Assembly (NCBI GenBank): GCA_002707025.1
Contig: PALG01000028.1
Location: 42,030 to 106,029, forward strand
Source: Flavobacteriaceae bacterium
GTDB lineage: Bacteria > Bacteroidota > Bacteroidia > Flavobacteriales > Flavobacteriaceae
Direction: 5' to 3'
DNA: 64,000 nt
Made by a program: the position numbers and the translations under genes. Shown here piece after piece: positions 9,877 through 18,944 of the stretch. Under the pieces are notes generated by a model. The model did no database searches. It was given only the letters and a program-made list of their open reading frames with translations, and was not told the origin of the DNA. Position 1 is the first letter of the stretch. Each line of letters starts with the position of its first letter.

Positions 9877-10503
9877 ATGAGTTTAGTTAGACTTAACATT
9901 AAAGGAATATCTTATAGCCAAACACAAAATGGCGCTTACGCACTCATCCTCAGCGAAGAAGATGGCGAAAGAAAACTTCCTATCGTCATAGGGGCTTTTG
10001 AAGCACAATCCATTGCCATTGCACTGGAAAAAGAAATTAAACCCCCAAGACCCTTAACACACGACTTGTTTAAAAATTTTGCCGATCGGTATCAAATTAT
10101 GGTAAAACAAGTCATCATCCATAAATTGGTGGATGGGGTTTTTTATTCCAGTATTATTTCCGAAAGGGACGGTCTAGAAGAAATTATTGATGCCCGTACC
10201 AGTGATGCCATTGCCTTAGCGCTTCGCTTCAATGCACCTATCTTTACCTATAAAGGCATTTTGGACAAAGCTGGAATATATCTAAAAACACAGCCCAAAG
10301 AAGAAAAAATATCGGATGAAGAGGAAGCTGTGATTGAAAAACTTATTACTGGGGAGGATCAGGAATCCAAAAAGAAAACCTCCAAAAACTATAGCAAACA
10401 CACCCTCAAGGAATTGAACAAGATGCTGGATGAAGCTGTAGCCAATGAAGACTATGAAAAAGCGGCCAGTATTCGTGATGAGATTTCCAAACGCGAAAAA
10501 TAA
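9877..10503 (+). CDS. Bifunctional-nuclease (DUF151) protein with UvrB/UvrC motif
   Basis: A 208-residue protein with two parts. Residues 1-135 form a DUF151/BFN domain (LPIVIGAFEAQSIAIALE, then DARTSDAIALALRFNAPIFT). Residues about 175-205 form a UVR coiled motif (LNKMLDEAVANEDYEKAASIRDEI), the type that contacts Uvr proteins or ClpC-like partners. Members have reported nuclease activity in plants and bacteria; the in vivo role here is not known. It is followed after 3 bp by the nucleoside transporter gene, so the two are likely co-transcribed. A start just after the etf terminator means its promoter must lie within or close to that hairpin. Confidence 0.9.
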   Translation: MSLVRLNIKGISYSQTQNGAYALILSEEDGERKLPIVIGAFEAQSIAIALEKEIKPPRPLTHDLFKNFADRYQIMVKQVIIHKLVDGVFYSSIISERDGLEEIIDARTSDAIALALRFNAPIFTYKGILDKAGIYLKTQPKEEKISDEEEAVIEKLITGEDQESKKKTSKNYSKHTLKELNKMLDEAVANEDYEKAASIRDEISKREK

Positions 10504-10506
10504 CCT

Positions 10507-12246
10507 ATGCGCCTAATTTTATTCCTACTTGCCTTTTCTTTTTTACAAGTAGCAGGTTTTTCACAAAACATTGAAAAAGACTGGGTGTTTTCCAGTATTG
10601 AAAACAAACAAGGAACTTCTATTGTTCCTACTTACCCAGACGAAGATGTCTTTCAACTTGAAGAGGGTTCTTTTTATTATTCGCTAAAAGCCAAAGACAA
10701 TCTTGAAGCCTCTGGTGACTATCTATTTCAGAATAACCTCTTGGTCTTTTTTTACAATCAGCCTACAGACACTATTAGAAGGTATCGGGTAACGACCCTT
10801 ACCGACAGCACTTTGAGTTTTTCAGAAAGCAACATCACCTATTCTTTCAAGTCTTCGGAAATTCTGGATCGTACCTCCCAAGTAGAAACGCAACCAGAAG
10901 AAGAAAGCACCTCGGCCATTGCGTTAGATCCTGGCCAGGGAGTGGGACTTACCCTCAACGGATTGGCGCGCGGTATTCTAGGAATGGTTTTCTTATTGTT
11001 GGTTTGTTACTTATTAAGTAGCAATCGAAGAAAAATTAATTGGCGCTTGGTGTTTACCGGATTAGCCATGCAAATAATTTTTGCCATTTTAGTATTGAAA
11101 GTAGATTTTGTAGCCAAAACTTTCGATTGGATTTCTGAAAAAGTGGTAACCTTCCTCAATTTCAGTGAAAAGGGTGCCGAATTTCTATTTGGCGGATTGG
11201 TCACCGATATGAATACTTTCGGCTATATTTTTGCTTTCAAGGTACTGCCAACAATTGTGTTTTTCTCGGCCTTCACTTCCCTATTATATTATTTAGGAAT
11301 TCTTCAGAAAATTGTAAAAGCCTTTGCATGGATTATGAGCAGGACCATGCACCTTTCTGGGGCTGAAAGTCTGGCAGCAGCGGCCAATATTTTTATCGGT
11401 CAAACAGAAGCCCCTTTAGTGGTAAAGCCCTATTTGGACAAAATGACCAAAAGTGAAATGCTTTGTCTTATGGTAGGGGGAATGGCAACCATAGCAGGAG
11501 GTGTTTTAGCTGCCTACATTGCTTTTCTAGGCGGAGAAAGCGAAGCCCAAAAAATTATTTTTGCGAAGCACTTATTAACCGCCTCTATTATGTCGGCTCC
11601 CGCTGCGATTATCATCGCTAAAATGCTCTATCCTGAAACCGAAGAAGTAGACCGGAAACTGGATATTTCAAAAGATAAAATAGGAACCAACATACTCGAT
11701 GCTATTTCCCGCGGGACTACTGAAGGGCTCAAATTAGCCGTGAATGTTGGCGCCATGCTATTGGTTTTTACGGCTTTAATTGCTGTATTTAACTGGATTA
11801 CGGTCGATTGGATTGGAGGTCCTACAGGACTGAACGATAAAATTGCCATTGCCACCGATGGACGGTACAATGGATTATCCCTTCAGTATATTTTAGGAAA
11901 CTTATTTGCTCCAGTGGCTTGGCTCATTGGAGTTCCCAGTGAAGATATTGTTGCCGTAGGACAGCTTTTAGGGGAGAAAACGATCCTAAATGAATTTTTT
12001 GCTTATGCCTCGTTAAGTGACCTGAAAAATACCGGAGTCTTAACCAATTACCGTTCGGTCGTCATCGCTACCTACACCCTTTGTGGCTTTGCCAATTTTG
12101 CCTCCATTGGCATACAAATTGGCGGCATTGGGGTTTTAGCACCCTCGCAAAGAGCCACCCTGGCTCGGTTTGGAATTAAGGCCCTTATTGGAGGTACGGT
12201 CGCTGCACTATTAACCGCTACGATTGCAGGGATGTTAATTGGTTAA
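10507..12246 (+). CDS. CNT-family nucleoside transporter with N-terminal lipocalin-like domain
   Basis: A concentrative (cation-coupled) nucleoside importer. The transporter part (about residues 150-579) has the family signatures ESLAAAANIFIGQTEAPLVV and GFANFASIGIQIGGIGVLAP. Ahead of it is a signal peptide (MRLILFLLAFSFLQVAGFSQ) and about 120 residues resembling a lipocalin-like beta domain (DWVFSSIENKQG, then SGDYLFQNNLLVF), presumably periplasmic. Such an extension is absent from the E. coli homologue NupC, which is about 400 aa. Adjacency to thyA suits nucleoside salvage. Transporter identity is firm; the domain assignment of the extension is tentative. Confidence 0.92.
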   Translation: MRLILFLLAFSFLQVAGFSQNIEKDWVFSSIENKQGTSIVPTYPDEDVFQLEEGSFYYSLKAKDNLEASGDYLFQNNLLVFFYNQPTDTIRRYRVTTLTDSTLSFSESNITYSFKSSEILDRTSQVETQPEEESTSAIALDPGQGVGLTLNGLARGILGMVFLLLVCYLLSSNRRKINWRLVFTGLAMQIIFAILVLKVDFVAKTFDWISEKVVTFLNFSEKGAEFLFGGLVTDMNTFGYIFAFKVLPTIVFFSAFTSLLYYLGILQKIVKAFAWIMSRTMHLSGAESLAAAANIFIGQTEAPLVVKPYLDKMTKSEMLCLMVGGMATIAGGVLAAYIAFLGGESEAQKIIFAKHLLTASIMSAPAAIIIAKMLYPETEEVDRKLDISKDKIGTNILDAISRGTTEGLKLAVNVGAMLLVFTALIAVFNWITVDWIGGPTGLNDKIAIATDGRYNGLSLQYILGNLFAPVAWLIGVPSEDIVAVGQLLGEKTILNEFFAYASLSDLKNTGVLTNYRSVVIATYTLCGFANFASIGIQIGGIGVLAPSQRATLARFGIKALIGGTVAALLTATIAGMLIG

Positions 12247-12329
12247 TAACTATTTATAACTGAAATACATTAGCATTTTTATAAAGTCGTTTACTTTATT
12301 ACATTTACCGCAAATCCTTATTGTGAATT

Positions 12330-13154
12330 ATGAAGCAGTATCATGAACTCGTGAAACATGTTATGGAAAACGGTGCCGTTAAGCAAGACCGAACCGGAAC
12401 GGGAACAAAAAGTGTTTTTGGATATCAAATGCGGTTTGATCTTAGTGAAGGCTTCCCCATGGTGACCACTAAAAAATTACATTTAAAGTCCATTATTTAC
12501 GAATTATTATGGTTTCTGAAAGGAGATACCAATATTGAATACCTCCAAGAAAACGGGGTACGAATATGGAATGAATGGGCCGATGAAAAAGGTAATTTGG
12601 GACCTGTTTATGGACATCAGTGGCGCAATTGGAATAGTGAAGAAATTGATCAGATTACTGAAATTGTAGAGACACTAAAAAAGAATCCCGACAGTCGAAG
12701 AATGTTGGTGAGTGCCTGGAATCCTTCGGTTTTGCCAGATACATCGATTTCCTTTTCTGAAAATGTAGCGCAAGGAAAAGCGGCTCTTCCCCCATGTCAT
12801 GCTTTTTTTCAGTTTTACGTGGCCAACGGGAAACTATCCTGCCAATTATACCAACGAAGTGCCGATATATTTTTAGGCGTTCCCTTCAATATTGCTTCTT
12901 ATGCCCTATTGACCCTGATGATGGCCCAAGTCTGTGGTTACGAGGCAGGAGACTTTATCCATACCTTTGGAGATGCCCATATCTACAGCAACCACATGGA
13001 ACAATTGGAGCTTCAATTATCCCGGGAACCCAGACCTTTGCCAAAAATGTTGCTAAATCCCGAAGTTAAAGATATATTTGGCTTCAATTTTGATGACTTT
13101 ACCTTAGTGGATTACAACCCACATCCACATATTAAAGGTGCGGTTGCTATTTAA
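12330..13154 (+). CDS. thyA: Thymidylate synthase
   Basis: Converts dUMP to dTMP using methylene-tetrahydrofolate, producing dihydrofolate. The protein is 274 aa. The nucleophile is Cys156 in [11 protein letters not shown]; the [11 protein letters not shown] and [17 protein letters not shown] motifs are intact. About a dozen extra residues precede the catalytic loop ([16 protein letters not shown]), explaining the length above the E. coli enzyme. Dihydrofolate reductase, which recycles its product, is encoded 2.9 kb downstream on the same strand. An imperfect -7-like element (TACATTTA) lies about 30 bp upstream of the ATG. Confidence 0.98.
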   Translation: MKQYHELVKHVMENGAVKQDRTGTGTKSVFGYQMRFDLSEGFPMVTTKKLHLKSIIYELLWFLKGDTNIEYLQENGVRIWNEWADEKGNLGPVYGHQWRNWNSEEIDQITEIVETLKKNPDSRRMLVSAWNPSVLPDTSISFSENVAQGKAALPPCHAFFQFYVANGKLSCQLYQRSADIFLGVPFNIASYALLTLMMAQVCGYEAGDFIHTFGDAHIYSNHMEQLELQLSREPRPLPKMLLNPEVKDIFGFNFDDFTLVDYNPHPHIKGAVAI

Positions 13155-13171
13155 AAACAAATCTTTTACCT

Positions 13172-13603
13172 ATGAAAAAATTATTGGTTCTTATCCTACT
13201 TATATCCTTCAGCAAAGGCTTTTCCCAAGAATGGGGAACCGTAAATAAAAACAGTGTAACCATGAAAGAGGTTGCGCCAGTATGGCCTGGTTGCGAGGCA
13301 AATTCTGGAGCAGGCATTGATGCCTGTTTCAAACAAAAATTAGCCCAACACATCGGTAAAAATTTTAAGTATCCTGCCGAAGCTTATAAAAATAATGAGC
13401 AAGGAAAAGTTATTGTAGAGTTTTTTATAGACGAGCAAGGAATGGTTGATATTAAAAGTGTTTCTGGCGGGAGCAAATCCCTTCAGGAAGAAGCCAAAAG
13501 AAATATTGGTCTTATACCAAAAATGGCAAAACCAGGAATGCTCGCCGGAAAGCCAAAAGCTATTAAATACACCGTCCCTTTAACTTTTAAAACAGGGAAA
13601 TAA
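13172..13603 (+). CDS. Small exported TonB C-terminal-domain-like protein
   Basis: A 143-residue protein with a signal peptide (MKKLLVLILLISFSKGFSQ) directly followed by a single TonB C-terminal-like domain: PVWPGCE, a helix with CFKQKLAQHIGKNFKYP, and strands VIVEFFIDEQGMVDIKSVSGG. There is no membrane anchor or proline-rich spacer, so it cannot act as a classical energy transducer spanning the periplasm. Such stand-alone domains are common in Bacteroidota and often have unknown roles. Its stop codon abuts the next gene's ATG with no spacer, implying co-translation. Confidence 0.82.
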   Translation: MKKLLVLILLISFSKGFSQEWGTVNKNSVTMKEVAPVWPGCEANSGAGIDACFKQKLAQHIGKNFKYPAEAYKNNEQGKVIVEFFIDEQGMVDIKSVSGGSKSLQEEAKRNIGLIPKMAKPGMLAGKPKAIKYTVPLTFKTGK

Positions 13604-14488
13604 ATGAAACTACTTTTCTCGGGCCTTTTGCTGGCGTGTTGTTTTCTAGGAACCGCACAACAGGTAAATCTTGAAAATTGCAATCTTGCCAGTAATCTTG
13701 CCGCAAGAAGTAGTTGCCTAAAAGGGTCTGTGGAAAGCCTTCTATATCAAGAACTTCTAAAAGTTGCAGACAGTACCCGGAATACCCAAACCCTCGGTTT
13801 AGATTTGTTTGTAGATGGTATTGGTAATATCTATGTAGACTCTGTCATCCCTTCAGAAAAGAAACCTCTGGTCGAAAAGGTCATTCAAGGCATTAAACCT
13901 TTAAGCTCTTATAAAAACTATAAAGGCGAATTGCTTCAAGATGCTATTAGGATAGACCTTGAAGTATTTCCCCCAAAAAAATCTATAAGCGTAAGCGAGG
14001 AAGATGCTGAAATAGCCAATATGCTGAAAGGAAATAGTAAAAAAGACACTCTTTCCCAAGATAGCCCAAAAGAAAAAAAGGATTATGTCCCCTTTGCGGT
14101 CATCGAGAATGTCCCTGTATATCCAGGTTGTTACCAAGGTACCAATGAAGAGCTAAAATCCTGCATGAGCCTAAACATTCAACGGCATGTGGTAAACAAT
14201 TTTAACATGGCACTTGCTAACTCCCTTAATTTACCGGACGGCACCCAGAGGATCTCGGTACAATTTAAGATTGACCGATTCGGGTTCGTAACCAATATCC
14301 GGGCTCGGGCAAGTAGACCTGAACTAGAAAAAGAGGCCGTACGTGTTGTAGGCACCCTTCCCAGAATGATGCCCGGGAAACAATTTGGGAAAGAAGTTGG
14401 GGTTTTATATGCACTTCCCATCTTGTTTAAAGTGGAAGGAAATCCCAAAAAGACTCCTCGAAAAAAGAAACGAAAACGAAGAGGATAA
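13604..14488 (+). CDS. Exported protein with C-terminal TonB-like domain, tandem arrangement
   Basis: A 294-residue protein with a signal peptide (MKLLFSGLLLACCFLGTAQ). The C-terminal domain (residues about 165-275) repeats the pattern PVYPGC ... LKSCMSLNIQRHV and ISVQFKIDRFGFVTNIRARAS seen in the upstream gene. The N-terminal region (about 22-125) looks like a diverged copy of the same fold (LGLDLFVDGIGNIYVDSV). The tail is strongly basic (KKTPRKKKRKRRG). It starts immediately after the preceding stop codon, forming a two-gene unit of paralogous TonB-like proteins. The partner is unknown. Confidence 0.75.
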   Translation: MKLLFSGLLLACCFLGTAQQVNLENCNLASNLAARSSCLKGSVESLLYQELLKVADSTRNTQTLGLDLFVDGIGNIYVDSVIPSEKKPLVEKVIQGIKPLSSYKNYKGELLQDAIRIDLEVFPPKKSISVSEEDAEIANMLKGNSKKDTLSQDSPKEKKDYVPFAVIENVPVYPGCYQGTNEELKSCMSLNIQRHVVNNFNMALANSLNLPDGTQRISVQFKIDRFGFVTNIRARASRPELEKEAVRVVGTLPRMMPGKQFGKEVGVLYALPILFKVEGNPKKTPRKKKRKRRG

Positions 14489-14499
14489 AATTTTTAAGA

Positions 14500-15582
14500 C
14501 TAAATATTCTTTAAAAGCAATTCTATCTCTTCAGGCTTATTATAAAAATGAAAGCTTATTCGTAATCCCTTTCCGCGAGCAGATACAATGATATTATTTT
14601 TACGAAGGTGTTGGAGTAATTTTTCATCACCTTTTATGTTAAATATGGTAGAGTGATTCTTCCTTTCTGAAATTTCAATCGGCAAAAGACTTAATGCTCT
14701 AAATCGTTCATGCGCCCATGAAGAGAATTCCTGTAAGTATGTTTCAACCGACTCCATTCCAATTTTTTCCAGTAGTTCAATAGATTGCGCCAAAGTACCA
14801 TAGTTTAAAGTATCTTGATGTCCTGGCTCCATCTTTCCTATGATATTGATTTTGTCTCTGTTTCCAAAAACCGCATCCGCACTGTTAAATCCAATGGTAT
14901 TGGGAAAAAGTTTTTTATCCAAACCGTCTTTCAACAAGAAAAAACCATTTCCATAGCCCCCCAGCATCCACTTGTAACTACTCGCTCCAACGATATCGAA
15001 GGCACTTTCAGAAAAATGAAACCGTTCTGTCCCAAAGTACTGTGTCCCATCGGCAATAAAGAGGGTTTCAGGATACTGGTTCTTTAATTCTTTCAGGAAT
15101 GTTAGATCTACTTTTATTCCTGTGATATACTGAACGATACTACATAGGAAAACATCTGGACGGTGTTTTGCAAAAGCGGCTTCAATATTTGTTTCCAAGT
15201 TTTCATTCAAATCGGCATAGCACACCTCAAAATCACGAAACTCCACGGGCCAATTTACTGAAGGATAATCGCCTTCAATCATTAAAATTTTTTGATTTTT
15301 GGGAAGCCCTTCCATTAAAATGTTTAATCCAATGGAAAAATTAGGCACCAAAGCCACTCGTTCTTTTTCAGTAGAGAAAAATCTCGCTACCGTTTCCTTA
15401 ATTTCCCAAATGTGTGTTTTATGTTGATCCCTAAACATACTCGCTTCCTGCAATAAGGCTTTATCATGCTGCTCACGCCACGCGACCACAGAAGCCGGCA
15501 GGAGTCCGCTAGAGGCCGTATTTAAATAGGTATAATGATTAAGAACAGGAAACTCTTGGGTAAAATCTAGATTTGAATTCAT
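14500..15582 (-). CDS. PLP-dependent aminotransferase class V-fold enzyme
   Basis: A 360-residue fold-type I PLP enzyme related to cysteine desulfurases, isopenicillin-N epimerases and kynureninases. The Schiff-base lysine is K204 in GASSYKWMLGGYGNG, and the PLP-contacting aspartate is D178 in FIADGTQ. The conserved cysteine loop of IscS/SufS near the C-terminus is not evident, so cysteine desulfurase activity is not supported. The gene is tail-to-tail with the TonB-like pair (12 bp gap) and divergent from the 2TM gene. The substrate cannot be assigned. Confidence 0.85.
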   Translation of the reverse strand: MNSNLDFTQEFPVLNHYTYLNTASSGLLPASVVAWREQHDKALLQEASMFRDQHKTHIWEIKETVARFFSTEKERVALVPNFSIGLNILMEGLPKNQKILMIEGDYPSVNWPVEFRDFEVCYADLNENLETNIEAAFAKHRPDVFLCSIVQYITGIKVDLTFLKELKNQYPETLFIADGTQYFGTERFHFSESAFDIVGASSYKWMLGGYGNGFFLLKDGLDKKLFPNTIGFNSADAVFGNRDKINIIGKMEPGHQDTLNYGTLAQSIELLEKIGMESVETYLQEFSSWAHERFRALSLLPIEISERKNHSTIFNIKGDEKLLQHLRKNNIIVSARGKGLRISFHFYNKPEEIELLLKNI

Positions 15583-15629
15583 AAAGTGGTTAAAATTGGG
15601 TAATTTTACGAATAGCTAAAAGTAACCTT

Positions 15630-16055
15630 ATGTTTTCAAAAAGCAAAACTTCCGAGAGAATAGACGCCGAACAACGGGAACAATACGATTATGCCCGCCG
15701 TCGTGTAAAACAGAAAAAAAGATTGATGCAACATTTTATCTTTTTCCTGGCGGGATCCATTCTTCTTATTATCATTAACCCAGTCTTAGGCATTGGGAAA
15801 GATTTTTTTATTCAAAATTGGTTTGCTTGGGCCATATTGGTTTGGGCACTTTTCTTTTTGGTGCATGTATTCAATGTTTTTATACTGAATAAGTTCATGG
15901 GCAAGGAGTGGGAAAATCAACAAGTTGAAAAACTCAAGGCCAAACAGGAAGCACGCATTCGGGAATTGGAGAAAGACGTTACTAAAGAAGTACTAAGTGC
16001 CGAAGTAAAAAAAAAGAAAGCACAGGACCAACAGCAAACACCGGGAGCATTATGA
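15630..16055 (+). CDS. 2TM domain membrane protein
   Basis: A 141-residue protein with the flavobacterial 2TM domain: two hydrophobic helices at about residues 34-52 (FIFFLAGSILLIIINPVLG) and 66-88 (NWFAWAILVWALFFLVHVF), followed by a charged C-terminal helix with many Lys and Glu. The 2TM module also occurs at the N-terminus of some LytS-like kinases; here it stands alone. The stop overlaps the folA start by 4 nt (ATGA), and folA overlaps the next gene in the same way, so the three genes form a tightly coupled operon. Function unknown. Confidence 0.85.
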   Translation: MFSKSKTSERIDAEQREQYDYARRRVKQKKRLMQHFIFFLAGSILLIIINPVLGIGKDFFIQNWFAWAILVWALFFLVHVFNVFILNKFMGKEWENQQVEKLKAKQEARIRELEKDVTKEVLSAEVKKKKAQDQQQTPGAL

Positions 16056-16534
16056 TTACCATGATTGCCGCGGCAGGGGAGCACAACGAGTTGGGATTGG
16101 AAAACGACTTGGTTTGGCATTTACCCGATGATTTCAAACGTTTTAAACAACTCACTACAGGCCATCATATTATTATGGGGCGCAAGACTTTTGAAAGTTT
16201 CCCCAAACCTTTACCCAATAGGGTTCATATTGTCATCACCCGAAATAAAAACTACCAAAAAGAGGGCGCCGTCGTGGTTTCCAGTATGGAAGAAGCCTTG
16301 AAAAAAGCCGCTGGAGACCCGCAACCTTTTATTATTGGAGGTGGGGAAATCTATGCCTTAGGCATGCCTTTTGCCCATAAAATTGAACTTACCCGAGTAC
16401 ATGGCACTTTTAAGGCAGATACCTTTTTCCCTACCATTCCGTTAGACGATTGGAAACTTATTGAAGAAAAACACCATGAAAAAGATGATACGCACAACTT
16501 CCCTTTTACCTACCAAACGTATGTAAGAAAATGA
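16052..16534 (+). CDS. folA: Dihydrofolate reductase
   Basis: Reduces dihydrofolate to tetrahydrofolate with NADPH. At 160 aa it is the standard chromosomal length. Recognised parts are MITMIAAAGEHNELGLENDLVWHLPDD-type N-terminus (split by the Met20-like loop), the acidic substrate residue in LPDDFKRF, the NADPH motif IIMGRKTFES, and FIIGGGEIY. It overlaps both neighbours by 4 nt, so expression is coupled to the 2TM and fructosamine-kinase genes. It complements thyA upstream. Confidence 0.97.
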   Translation: MITMIAAAGEHNELGLENDLVWHLPDDFKRFKQLTTGHHIIMGRKTFESFPKPLPNRVHIVITRNKNYQKEGAVVVSSMEEALKKAAGDPQPFIIGGGEIYALGMPFAHKIELTRVHGTFKADTFFPTIPLDDWKLIEEKHHEKDDTHNFPFTYQTYVRK

Positions 16535-17376
16535 ATCCGTTGATGCTTCAAATAGGTAAGGATCACGGTCTTTCCTTTAAACAAGCATCTCCCTTGGCTG
16601 GAGGGGATATTAATGAGGTTTTCAAGGTAATTGCTTCAGAAGGTGATTTTGTCATTAAACGGAATGCCTACAAATCTCTTCCGGGTATGTTTGAAGCAGA
16701 ATCGAAAGGGCTTCAGTTGCTTCAGTCCACAAACACTTTTGTCATTCCGGAGGTGTTGGGCGTAGGGCAAATAGAAGATTACGGTTATTTATTATTAGCT
16801 TTTCTGCCTTCTGGTAAACCCGCTCAAAATTTTTGGGAGAAATTCGGAACCCATCTTGCACATCTTCATAAGAACAGTCAGTCCCATTTTGGATTGGATT
16901 ACGACAACTTCATTGGGAGTCTTCCGCAGTACAATACGGCATGGGAAACCGCTTCAACATTTTACATCCATCAGCGGCTAGAACCACAACTGAAATGGGC
17001 GCACGATCATGGGTATCCTTTTTCATCTTTGAATTCCTTTTACAAAAATATTGCCAAGGATATCCCCAAAGAAGCTTCCTCACTGGTACACGGGGATCTT
17101 TGGAACGGAAATTATTTAGTTACTAAAAACGGGACTCCAGCACTCATAGATCCTGCGGTAGCCTATGCCCCACGGGAAATGGATTTGGCCATGATGCAAT
17201 TATTTGGAGGCTTTCCAGAAGCAACTTTTAATACCTATCAAGAAGTATTTCCGTTGGAACCGGGATGGAAAAAGAGGGTTCCCCTATGGCAACTCTACTA
17301 CCTTCTAGTACACCTCAACCTGTTTGGAAAGGGGTATTACCCATCGGTTAAAAAAATAATACAGCAGTTTTCTTAA
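16531..17376 (+). CDS. Fructosamine kinase family protein
   Basis: A 281-residue aminoglycoside/choline-kinase-fold enzyme of the fructosamine/ketosamine-3-kinase family, which phosphorylates sugars attached to amino groups and so promotes deglycation. The Brenner-type catalytic loop is VHGDLWNGNYL and the Mg-binding aspartate is in ALIDPAVAYA. N-terminal GGDINEVFKV and the conserved HLNLFGKGY helix fit the family. It begins inside the end of folA (ATGA overlap). Bacterial substrates are mostly undefined, so the specific target is not claimed. Confidence 0.9.
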   Translation: MNPLMLQIGKDHGLSFKQASPLAGGDINEVFKVIASEGDFVIKRNAYKSLPGMFEAESKGLQLLQSTNTFVIPEVLGVGQIEDYGYLLLAFLPSGKPAQNFWEKFGTHLAHLHKNSQSHFGLDYDNFIGSLPQYNTAWETASTFYIHQRLEPQLKWAHDHGYPFSSLNSFYKNIAKDIPKEASSLVHGDLWNGNYLVTKNGTPALIDPAVAYAPREMDLAMMQLFGGFPEATFNTYQEVFPLEPGWKKRVPLWQLYYLLVHLNLFGKGYYPSVKKIIQQFS

Positions 17377-17386
17377 AGGAAAATCC

Positions 17387-17394
17387 TATTTTTG
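17387..17394 (+). promoter_or_regulatory. Predicted -7 box for fabD
   Basis: TATTTTTG matches TAnnTTTG, 20 bp before the fabD ATG and just after the preceding stop codon. It suggests fabD has its own promoter. No TTG was found at -33. Confidence 0.5.
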
Positions 17395-17414
17395 CAAGAA
17401 CCAAAACACAATAC

Positions 17415-18296
17415 ATGAAAGCATACGTTTTTCCAGGACAAGGTGCCCAATTTACCGGAATGGGGCAAGATTTATACGAAGCATCCTCAAAAGCAAAAGA
17501 TTTATTTCATCATGCCAATGAAGTTTTAGGCTTCGACATTACTAAAATCATGTTTGAAGGATCGGCAGAAGAACTAAAGCAAACCAAAGTAACACAACCC
17601 GCCATCTTTTTACATTCTACCATCTTAGCGGAAGTATTGGGAGCTAGCTTTCAACCCGATATGGTTGCGGGACATTCCCTTGGGGAGATTTCGGCCTTGG
17701 TTGCCAATCGAACCTTAGCTTTTAGCGACGGACTTCAATTAGTCTACAAACGTGCCCTTGCGATGCAACATGCCTGCGAACAAACCCCTTCTACTATGGC
17801 TGCTGTACTAGGCTTAGAAGATAAAGTGGTGGAAGATATCTGTTCTGACACCCCTGGTATTGTTGTAGCAGCAAATTACAATTGTCCTGGGCAATTGGTG
17901 ATTTCTGGAGATATCAATGCCGTAAATGCAGCTTGCGAAGCTTTAAAAGATGCCGGAGCCAGACGTGCTTTGATTCTTCCTGTGGGAGGTGCTTTTCACA
18001 GCCCATTGATGGAGCCTGCCCGTGAAGAGTTGGCTACAGCCATTGAAGCTACTCAATTTACAGCACCCGCTTGCCCTATTTATCAAAATGTGAGTACTAC
18101 CGCGGTCACCAATCCTAGCGAAATAAAGAAAAACCTTATTGAGCAATTGACTGCTCCCGTAAAATGGACGCAAAGTGTGCAACACATGATTGCCGACGGC
18201 GCTACTACCTTCATCGAAGTAGGTCCCGGCAATGTATTACAGGGGTTGGTGAAAAAAATTGATCGGGAAATGGAAACCCAAAAAGCCGAAATCTAA
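17415..18296 (+). CDS. fabD: Malonyl-CoA:ACP transacylase
   Basis: Loads malonyl groups from CoA onto acyl carrier protein for fatty-acid elongation. The protein is 293 aa. The nucleophilic Ser88 is in AGHSLGE, the oxyanion-hole glutamine in the FPGQGAQFTGMG motif, and the catalytic histidine in GAFHSPLM. The C-terminal EVGPGNVLQGLVKK is typical. No other fab gene is adjacent, so it appears to be a monocistronic gene with its own predicted promoter. Confidence 0.97.
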   Translation: MKAYVFPGQGAQFTGMGQDLYEASSKAKDLFHHANEVLGFDITKIMFEGSAEELKQTKVTQPAIFLHSTILAEVLGASFQPDMVAGHSLGEISALVANRTLAFSDGLQLVYKRALAMQHACEQTPSTMAAVLGLEDKVVEDICSDTPGIVVAANYNCPGQLVISGDINAVNAACEALKDAGARRALILPVGGAFHSPLMEPAREELATAIEATQFTAPACPIYQNVSTTAVTNPSEIKKNLIEQLTAPVKWTQSVQHMIADGATTFIEVGPGNVLQGLVKKIDREMETQKAEI

Positions 18297-18386
18297 TTCC
18301 TGCAAAACAAATTTAGGGAGTAAACTTTTATCGGATTTGCCCAAATGTGATTTTCCATGCTTTAAGTTCGTTAAAAATTTAAGCGT

Positions 18387-18938
18387 ATGGAAAGGTCTAT
18401 CACAACATCAGGAAATCCATTTTCAGGAGTACACAAAGGAAACTTCAGTGTTCGGAAATTTTTGGTCACGATCAAGCAAAGTTTCTTCCAACTCCCTTCA
18501 GAAACACCTAGCAATAAAAATTCCAAGGAATTCGACAGTGAAACGTCTATAAAAAAGATTTCAGAAAGCATCCATGTTTCAGAAGCCATTATTGAAAGCG
18601 TACTGGCAAGACTCACTACTTTTGAAAAGGAAAGAAAGTACCTACGCCAAGAAGTCAACCTCAATGATTTAGCTAAATCCTTAGGCACCAATCACGCTTA
18701 TTTGTCGAGGATTATCAACCATGTAAAAGGCAAATCCTTTAAAAAATACCTCAACGATTTACGGCTGGAGTATGCTTACATCGATCTGCAAACCGACCTT
18801 ACCAAAAGAAGGTATACCATTGAAGCCATTGCCTTTGAAAACGGATTTAAAAGTGCCGAAAGCTTTTCAAGAAAATTTAAACAGCATTATGGCGAATACC
18901 CTTCCCAATTTCTTCGGAAGTTAAAAGAAAGTGCTTAA
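18387..18938 (+). CDS. Stand-alone AraC-type DNA-binding protein, sensor-less form
   Basis: A 183-residue protein whose C-terminal 95 residues are an AraC-type double helix-turn-helix (NLNDLAKSLGTNHAYLSRIIN, then YTIEAIAFENGFKSAESFSRKFKQHYGEYPSQF). This half resembles the large flavobacterial TPR-membrane-AraC regulators, including the lead-in helix ESVLARLTTFEKERKYL. The TPR and membrane regions are missing, and a stop codon (TAA) lies in frame 15 bp before the ATG. It may be a trimmed functional regulator or the surviving end of a longer gene. It is convergent with the secreted-protein cluster that follows, with a 6-bp gap. Confidence 0.8.
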   Translation: MERSITTSGNPFSGVHKGNFSVRKFLVTIKQSFFQLPSETPSNKNSKEFDSETSIKKISESIHVSEAIIESVLARLTTFEKERKYLRQEVNLNDLAKSLGTNHAYLSRIINHVKGKSFKKYLNDLRLEYAYIDLQTDLTKRRYTIEAIAFENGFKSAESFSRKFKQHYGEYPSQFLRKLKESA

Positions 18939-18944
18939 AGAGCC

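Noticed and set aside
14500..15582. Class V aminotransferase as IscS/SufS
   Set aside because: Active-site cysteine loop not seen and no Fe-S cluster genes adjacent.
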